This document shows positions 57,301-64,000 of a stretch of DNA of 64,000 nucleotides, piece by piece (the first letter of the stretch is position 1; each line of letters starts with the position of its first letter). The notes beneath the pieces were generated by a model. It was not told the origin of the DNA, did not search any database, and was given only the letters and a program-made list of their open reading frames with translations. The position numbers and the translations under genes were made by a program. Origin of the DNA: Cryptomeria japonica (taxonomy: Eukaryota > Streptophyta > Pinopsida > Cupressales > Cupressaceae). The stretch spans positions 478,914,900 through 478,978,899 of the forward strand of contig NC_081406.1 of NCBI RefSeq assembly GCF_030272615.1. The letters run 5' to 3'.

Positions 57301-57593
57301 CATTTCAGATCTAGATGACACCATAATGACTTTGATTTCCTCTTGCAAGATATTCCTCCATCATGTATTGCTTCATCGAAGTTCAAATTTGCTTCTTCAA
57401 GGGCTCTCAATGATTCTCTATATAGGATTCTTCATGTCTATGAGATCCACTTCATTGGGAGGCCTACTTAAACATTTCACATCTGTTTGTGGACTCTCAC
57501 CTTTCAAACATTGATGCAAAATTTATGACCATTGCAGCACATAGCCTTGTGGTGTTTGACCTGCAATATGTCCAACATATTAAAATTATTGCA
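54386..57593. other. CACTA 3' region, no gene recognised
   Basis: About 3.2 kb lies between the TNP2 gene and the subterminal repeats. Only short frames without recognisable motifs occur. CACTA elements often carry TNPA or captured host sequence here, but neither can be shown. A G-rich stretch at 55640-56260 (GGGGGATGACGAAGGGGGCA) stands out from the AT-rich surroundings. Confidence 0.5.
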
Positions 57594-60500
57594 TCATGAG
57601 TTGATAAACATACGGGTGATTAATAAAATTATACATACCTGTTGATCTCTTAAACCATATGCTAAATCAATTTCCCTTTGTGTAGCATTGGAATCTCCAT
57701 TACGATGAGCTTCTTTAACCAATGAAGCGACACCATCCCATGTTAATGTGCGACTAGAATGTTGACATAGTTCAATCCACACCGTCATCCAATCAAGATT
57801 GTTTGAAATATACAAATGTAGCGCATTCCACTCCCGACCAACTATACAAATAATTAATAGACCACTTACAACTGATTTATTTAGAACATGAAGAATTAAT
57901 TTACTATAATAACATCTTATAATTACCTCTCACTTTCTTCAATCTACCTTTCCCCATCAAGTGCTCCCCTTCAAATTTATTAATGGGGTTGGGATCCCAA
58001 ATGCGATCTACATGGATTTTTGCTGCAAACTTAGGAAGATATTCAATAATGTACACCATAGTTTGGTATACCATATATCCCTCCACCATAGAACCCTCAG
58101 GATGTGCTCTTTGTTGAACCAAAGCCTTCAAAAATTTCAAGTGCCTCTCAACCATCCACATTGACCTAGTGTGTACAGGTCCACACAATTCGATCTCCTC
58201 AACTTGGTGTATGAGGTAGTGTTCCTGTGCATTGAAAAAAGTTGAAGGTAGACACTTTTGCATTTCACACATTAGATGAGGGATTTTTCTCTTCCAATAT
58301 TTTATATCTTCCTTGCGGATTTCTTTAGATGACAACCACCTAAAAGAGATTGAAGACGCAAAAATATATAAATGAGACTTTACAAAATAATATACAATAT
58401 ATTGCATAACAAGTAAAACAAATGGCAAATATAATATCTATACAACAAATTGAACAAACATCACTACTTACCTCATGTATTTTCCAAGATCATATATGAC
58501 TTGCTTGATATTATTGTCGAAGTGGTCTGGGAGAGATAGAGGTAGAACGTACTGCAACAATTATAAAATGATCTTTTCATTGTTTTCTAACATAATACAA
58601 TGAAAAGTACATGCGTAGTATACAAATATATAGTAAATACACAAGAACACGAATTACCTTAATGAAGGTATGCCAATCATGCATTTTCATCCTTGGCCCT
58701 AATTCACTCTTCTTTGATATGAGATTGTTTATGTTCGCAGCAAATCCTATGGGAAATTGAATTTTTCGTATGACTTCTTTTATAGAATTGCTTTGTTGCT
58801 CCATTAATAACCAAGGAAGGGCACTTATATTAATCTGATCTACATTGCTATTTGATTGAATGACATTGTTCATTGCATGATTGGATTCCACAATGTCACT
58901 ACAAATTTTGACATTTTTTTCTTTGTCATGCCTTCCATCCAATATTTTCCATAATGTCTCTATTATATTCTTTCCAATATGCATTGTATCAAACAAATGC
59001 ACAATTTGTAGCTGCTCATAGTAAGGCAACCTACTGAATTGTTTGGGATAACTTTTTAGTCCCTTTGGAAGGTGGTCATCCATGCCTTGATGACCTTTAG
59101 TATCATCATTTACATCATTAGTAAACAAAACACAATAGAAAAATTCAAATTCCAAACATAAACCATTAGATGGAATGACATTACCTTGACGATTAATTCT
59201 ATTATATTCCAACTTCCATAAGTGAGGAGTCATTCTTCATGGCTTTGATGTAGTCTCTTCTTTCCCATTGAAAAGATGTTTTTCAGTATTCCAGTACTTA
59301 TGATTTTTGTGAAGGAAGTGTCTATACTCATCAAACACCTGCTTTCCTAAACTTTTTGAATGACGGGATTTCATCTTTGGACCACAAACTGGACATGCAA
59401 ATTTTCCCTTTGTTTGAAGACCTACAAGATAATGTATAATTCTATTAAATCTGTTAATTTTTATAATTATAATTATCATGTGTAACTTGAACACTATAAC
59501 GTACCACAAAAATGTGTTAGCCCTGGGGCATCATGCATTGTCCATACAAGCATTGCATGGAATTGAATTGTCTTTGTCCTATTAGTCTAGAGATGTCATA
59601 CATGGTCACACCATTCCATAACTCCAGCAACTCATTGATAAGAGGCTCAATATATACATTCATATCTTTAACTTGGTACTTGCCTAGTGGAATGAACAAA
59701 AACATTACATAATTATTATGACCATTTTACTGCAATACTTATAATTAAATGTAGATGACTATTAAATGATAAAATACCTGGAACAGTCATTGCCAACATT
59801 ATGTGCTCCCTCTTTATTGACATCCATGGAGGAATATTATTGTTGATCACAAAAATAGGCCACACTGAGTAAACAGATCTCAACTCTCCAAATGGATTGA
59901 CATCATCCATTGCCAATGAAAGCCTGAGATTACGAGGTTCTTCTTTAAAGTGTGGCCACTTTTCCTCTATGTCCATAAATGTTGAACCATCCGCAGGCAT
60001 TCGAATAATGTCATCTCAACTTCTATGGCATGCGTGGTAATCCATAAATTGTGCCAAGCTAGTGCACCTGAATAATCATTGCATACGTGGAATAATGGGA
60101 ATATAACAAAGAACCTTGCGAGGCACCTTTTTTGTTATTTGATCTATTTGATATCTACTGATAATTTAGGGCATTCTGTTCCAAATTCATGTTGTTTATG
60201 ATATATAATATGATCATTGGGACAAGCATCTATTGTTTGATACTCCATTCCAATATCTTTCATAATGGCAGATAATTCTCGGTATGAGCGAGCTAGAATA
60301 TTTGATGGTGGTAAGAAAAACTCACCTATCAATATACAGCAAAAAAAAAAAAGTTTGAGGTGTTAATATAAAGAATATTAATGGTACATGATTCACCATT
60401 TATTAACTGTAATGACATGTATGACACACCTTAACATACCTAAGATTGTTATGTTGGATAAACCATTCATAACCTTCAAGTTCACCAACAACAATACAAT

Positions 60501-61103
60501 AGAGAGAAGAGTAGTTTGGGAGCCTTTGTAAAGGGGCTCATATGCCTTCTCAAGAAGAGGTAAATCATGAACATCAAGGTCATCTTGATCATCATGACCA
60601 GCTGTGCTAGTACTAAATGTGTCATGGATCAATGTATTTGTACCATCATCTTCAATTGTGTTTTCTGGTGCATGATCATCATCTTCCATGGGATCATTAT
60701 CTTCAGCTTCGATATTCACACCTCCATGTTCCTCCACTTTGAAAACCATATTCTCAGGGTTGTGTTGATCCATACCATGTGCTCCTGGGTGCTCAACCTA
60801 TATAAAATTGATATACATAAATAAACCATGATCATGATCTCATTATCAAGTGATTTCTTATGTATATAAATTGTTAAAATGATATAATGAACAACTTACC
60901 AGTGGATGATAATCATGTCCCCCTTCAATATGACCATGTTGTCTATAATGTTTCTTAGCTATTTTGATTAGAAGTCTTCTAGTCTTTAAGCCCTTACAAA
61001 TTTTGTAGGGACAATAACATTTCCCATCACCTTTTCTTTTCAAGTTAGACCATAATCTAGCAATTGTCTCCTTATTTTGTTCTTCGTTGATATTATCTGA
61101 CAT
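57594..61103 (-). pseudogene. CACTA transposase (TNP2-type), multi-exon, decayed
   Basis: Exon 1 starts at 61103 (MSDNINEEQ) with the transposase-associated zinc region CYCPYKICKGLKTRRLL and HYRQHGHIEGGHDYHP; donor GTAAGTT follows at about 60898. Exon 2 (about 60800-60440) is acidic, then PLYKGSQTTLLSIVLLLVNL; donor GTATGTT. Next come MEYQTIDACPNDHIIYHK, VPRKVLCYIPIIPRMQ, MPADGSTFMDIEEKWPHF, NPFGELRSVYSVWPIFV and IPPWMSIKREHIMLAMTVPG, the TNP2 core. KGKFACPVCGPKMKSRHSKS and HLFDTMHIGKNIIETLWKIL continue it. The DUF4218-like end has MQKCLPSTFFNAQEHYLIHQ. TGA stops at 60076-60078 and 60016-60018 sit where arginine is usual, and an A-run indel lies near 60135, so it is not functional. Confidence 0.88.
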
Positions 61104-64000
61104 GGTCTTTCTTCACAGGCAAAAAAATCAGGCTATGGAAACTTCAGTGCAAAAGCTTCACAAAAATTGCAAAGAATTCACATATTCTAAATCATGATCT
61201 GATGATGTGAACAACTCATATGCAACTATATGGCATGCAAAGAATTTATTTTAACATACACTTATTCATCCACATTGCAGGGATAACAATACAAGGCTCA
61301 CATATTGGTCTAAGAGGATGCCATGGTCTCACAAAGTAACCAAGAACCATATGAAATGATGGTCTTGAATCCACACACAACTAGGGAGGATCCATATGAT
61401 TATGTATGACTTCCCCCTTGTTTTTTTAATGGGATTAGCCTCCAAGACATAGCCATCAATAATCACTAAGAATGTACAAGTGGATCGTAGCTACCCATAC
61501 AACAAACACTTACCCATATCCTCAAATTTTCCCAATGTTTTATTCCTTATATACACTCATCCAAGGTTATCTACGTCGATCTTGGTGAGGAATCACATCA
61601 CAACAAAGAAGGCAACATTTAAAAATAGCAAGAGTTTCACTAAACTACCAAAGATCATAAATATTGAAAGAAAGAAAAAATAGTACCCATAATAAGTCAA
61701 ATAAATGTGTTCAATTCCAATAGCAAATCAAACATAGCCACAATAACTACACAATAGAGAATACTCACAATAGTGATTAAACTAATTCAAACAAGATAAA
61801 ATAAAATTGTTGGCCCATGCAACAAAGATGAGAGATCATCAATAATTGAAGGAAACTTCACAATCCTTAAAAGTGCACATTACATAACTATACGACTAGA
61901 AATTGTGGCTAAATAGAGTGAAGATTCATCATGACTCCAATAATAGTCTCTCATGTGTGCATTTGTGGCATGAACACAAAAACTCCCACATGGCATGGCC
62001 ATGTACCTAATGGAGAAGACATGACTAGGCTACATGCCCAAAAAACATGACTATAATAATAGTCCCTCATGCATGCATTTGTGGCCTGCACACTACAAAT
62101 CCTAACATATCATGGCAATACACCTCATAGTGAAGACACACCTAGGGCCACATTGCACATAGCAACATGCCTCACAAAGAAGACATGCATAGGGCACATG
62201 CCACATAGCAATGTGTCTTATGGAAAAAGGTGCATGCATGTCACACACCAAAGCTATATGTATACATCATGAGGCACATTCATATGTTATCAAACACAAC
62301 CTATTGTATCTAACATGAGTTCCTCTCTACATGTGTGCAAATCTTCCAACACTAATCACCACAAGAAGGAATAATATAAAATGCATCTTCAAATATTTGT
62401 GTGTGTGTGTGTGGAATTGTGTCTTTGAACCCAAATCACTACCATCAACAACATGTAACCATCACCTATAGTATATCCAAAAATAAGTATGGTGTGACAT
62501 CATATCTATTTGCATAATGTCAAAACACATGCAAACATGAAAATCATCATAGCATGACAAAAATCAATCTCCACATGTTGGAACAAAGATATAAATAAGA
62601 TAATAGGGTAAGAGGAAACCCATACCAAGAACCACATACCAACTATTGGCAATGCCATCAAGATAAATGTAGGATAGGATACCACTATGAGCCATCCAAT
62701 GGTCCATTCTATGAGGATAACTAGGGGATACTATCTTTGAAAGGTGTGGTCAATAGAGATAATCCCTACTAATGCCACAATATGTCACTATAGCTTCTTG
62801 AGTTTTCCTTTCTTCTACTTAACACCACATTTATTGAGTTCCTCAATAGTGAGGTTGGTTCTCAATAGGATGCACAAACATGTAAACACACAAGCATGGT
62901 TTCATCATACTTGTACAACAATACAAATTCATTTTTCTAGTTAATTACTTAGTGTAAAAATAACTCCATTACATAACATAGGGCAATTATCACCATAAGT
63001 TTTCAAATAAACTGCCCAAACATCAATTGGAGTTACCCTTTCTAAGGTACAAACATAATTTATTTATAACTTCAAAATTAAAATAATCACAATACATCAA
63101 AATAAGTTCAATAGTGCATGGAAATAGACAACATGATCCATAATTAAACCCATAAATTACCCTAATTGGATATGCTAATAAAATGGTGTCTCAAATAATA
63201 GAGATTATATTGGACCTATAATAGAGATCTGGACTTTGTTTCATCATACTTGTATCCAAATACATCATCCATAGATAGGTACTCAGTACCACAATCTCAT
63301 GGGTACCCTTTTAGCTGAATTTACCCTATATTTAGGTGAATCTACCCTTGTATCATTCCTTGATCTAGTATGTCATTCCACCAATCAATAATTTTTCCAT
63401 ATTCTTGGGAGAATACAATATCCCTTAGGTGAATATGCCATATCCTTAAATGAATCCTCCTTGTCATCATCCTTTGTCCTCTTTTTGTTAAGTCTTATCC
63501 CTTCATCTTTAGGAAAATCCACCTATCCTTATGTGAATCTACTTTCTCTTAGGTGAATCTATTTCACATAAATCATTTATCTTATCCATCTTTCTTATGT
63601 AAATGGTGAATTTTTCCTATCCTTAGATGACTACACTCCCATTTAGGTGAATCTATCTAGTTTTAGTCTCCTTCCATTATTTTGTCCAAATTTGTATCCT
63701 CTAGTTTACATGAATCTACTTGTTCTTGGGAAAATCAACCCTATCATTCTAAGGAAAATTCACCTTGTCATCATCCTTAATCATCTACCTTTCAAGTGTA
63801 TAGTCCATCCATCCTTGGGAGAATCTAACATATTATTGATTTCAAATCCTCATGAAATATAGTCATGTTTATCTCAATGATGGCTCCAAGTGCATCTACT
63901 TATTGCTTGATCTTCATGGTGATGGGATTCACTTTCATGAATATGATGGGGTGTTCAGCAGAATAGCATGTGGTGGGGGATGACAGAGGATGGGATCCTA
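61104..64000. other. CACTA 5' region with degenerate tandem repeats
   Basis: This is upstream of the TNP2 start. A unit of about 108 bp (ATAATAGTCTCTCATGTGTG...) occurs at 61937-62046 and 62047-62157, with a partial third to 62203. A GT run lies at 62398-62411. From about 63290 to 63850 a word like CCTTAGGTGAATCTAC recurs about a dozen times in degenerate form. No gene is supported; promoter and subterminal repeat functions are possible. Confidence 0.6.

Larger units (their letters stand above)
53753..64000 (-). mobile_element. CACTA (En/Spm) DNA transposon, right end outside window
   Basis: The left terminus CACTAGTACATTCAGGTC directly abuts the interrupted LINE. Subterminal repeats around GTCAGAATTCTGAC follow for about 420 bp. 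A minus-strand TNP2 transposase gene lies at 57594-61103. No matching inverted terminus (ending in CTAGTG with the same inner sequence) was found before 64000, so the element is longer than 10 kb if it is intact on the other side. Confidence 0.85.

Noticed and set aside
61480-63862. Short frames upstream of the TNP2 gene
   Set aside because: No recognisable motif and located in degenerate tandem repeats.

Overview
The window is a stack of nested plant transposable elements. No ordinary single-copy host gene, rRNA, tRNA or CRISPR array is visible. Copia and chromovirus-type Gypsy retrotransposons, a plant LINE with a C-terminal RNase H, and a CACTA/En-Spm transposon with a multi-exon TNP2 gene point to a large, repeat-rich land-plant nuclear genome. 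Very long LTRs (3.9 kb) and poorly removed old insertions would suit a gymnosperm, but that is inference.

Layout. Two minus-strand Copia elements of one family (C, 147-12057; D, 12058-18467) share a middle LTR: LTR, internal C, LTR, internal D, LTR. Copia element A (1214-9398, plus, TSD CTTAT) sits inside C, and A's RNase H is split by a 1,064-bp solo LTR S (6562-7625, TSD TTATG). D's right LTR is opened by Copia solo LTR H (18468-42859, TSD ATCCA). H carries an inverted Gypsy LTR G (19059-36925, TSD GCTAC) and a Tnt1-like Copia element I (37798-42823, TSD CTGGT). G in turn holds a tandem pair of Gypsy chromovirus copies: E (two LTRs and a full internal region, 21996-34734) and F (sharing E's 3' LTR, truncated at about 36765).

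To the right, D's LTR resumes (42860-43272) and ends in a 64-bp near-perfect palindrome. Next comes a minus-strand ORF of unknown family (M, 43339-44023 and 51768-52029), interrupted in frame by element L (44029-51767, TSD CTCTA). L has LTRs, a primer binding site, a polypurine tract and a gag-like protein with four zinc-knuckle sites, but no reverse transcriptase, integrase or RNase H. Its second, very long ORF looks related to M. L is the most unusual object here. A truncated LINE (52204-53752) follows, cut by a CACTA transposon (53753 to beyond the window end) with a decayed TNP2 transposase gene.

Almost every coding region is broken. Many breaks are CAG to TAG, CGA to TGA or G to A changes, as expected from deamination of methylated cytosines. 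L shares its primer binding site type, polypurine tract, LTR start and LTR-terminal box with the Copia elements, so an autonomous Copia relative could have mobilised it. All similarity statements are by eye; no alignment or database search was run.
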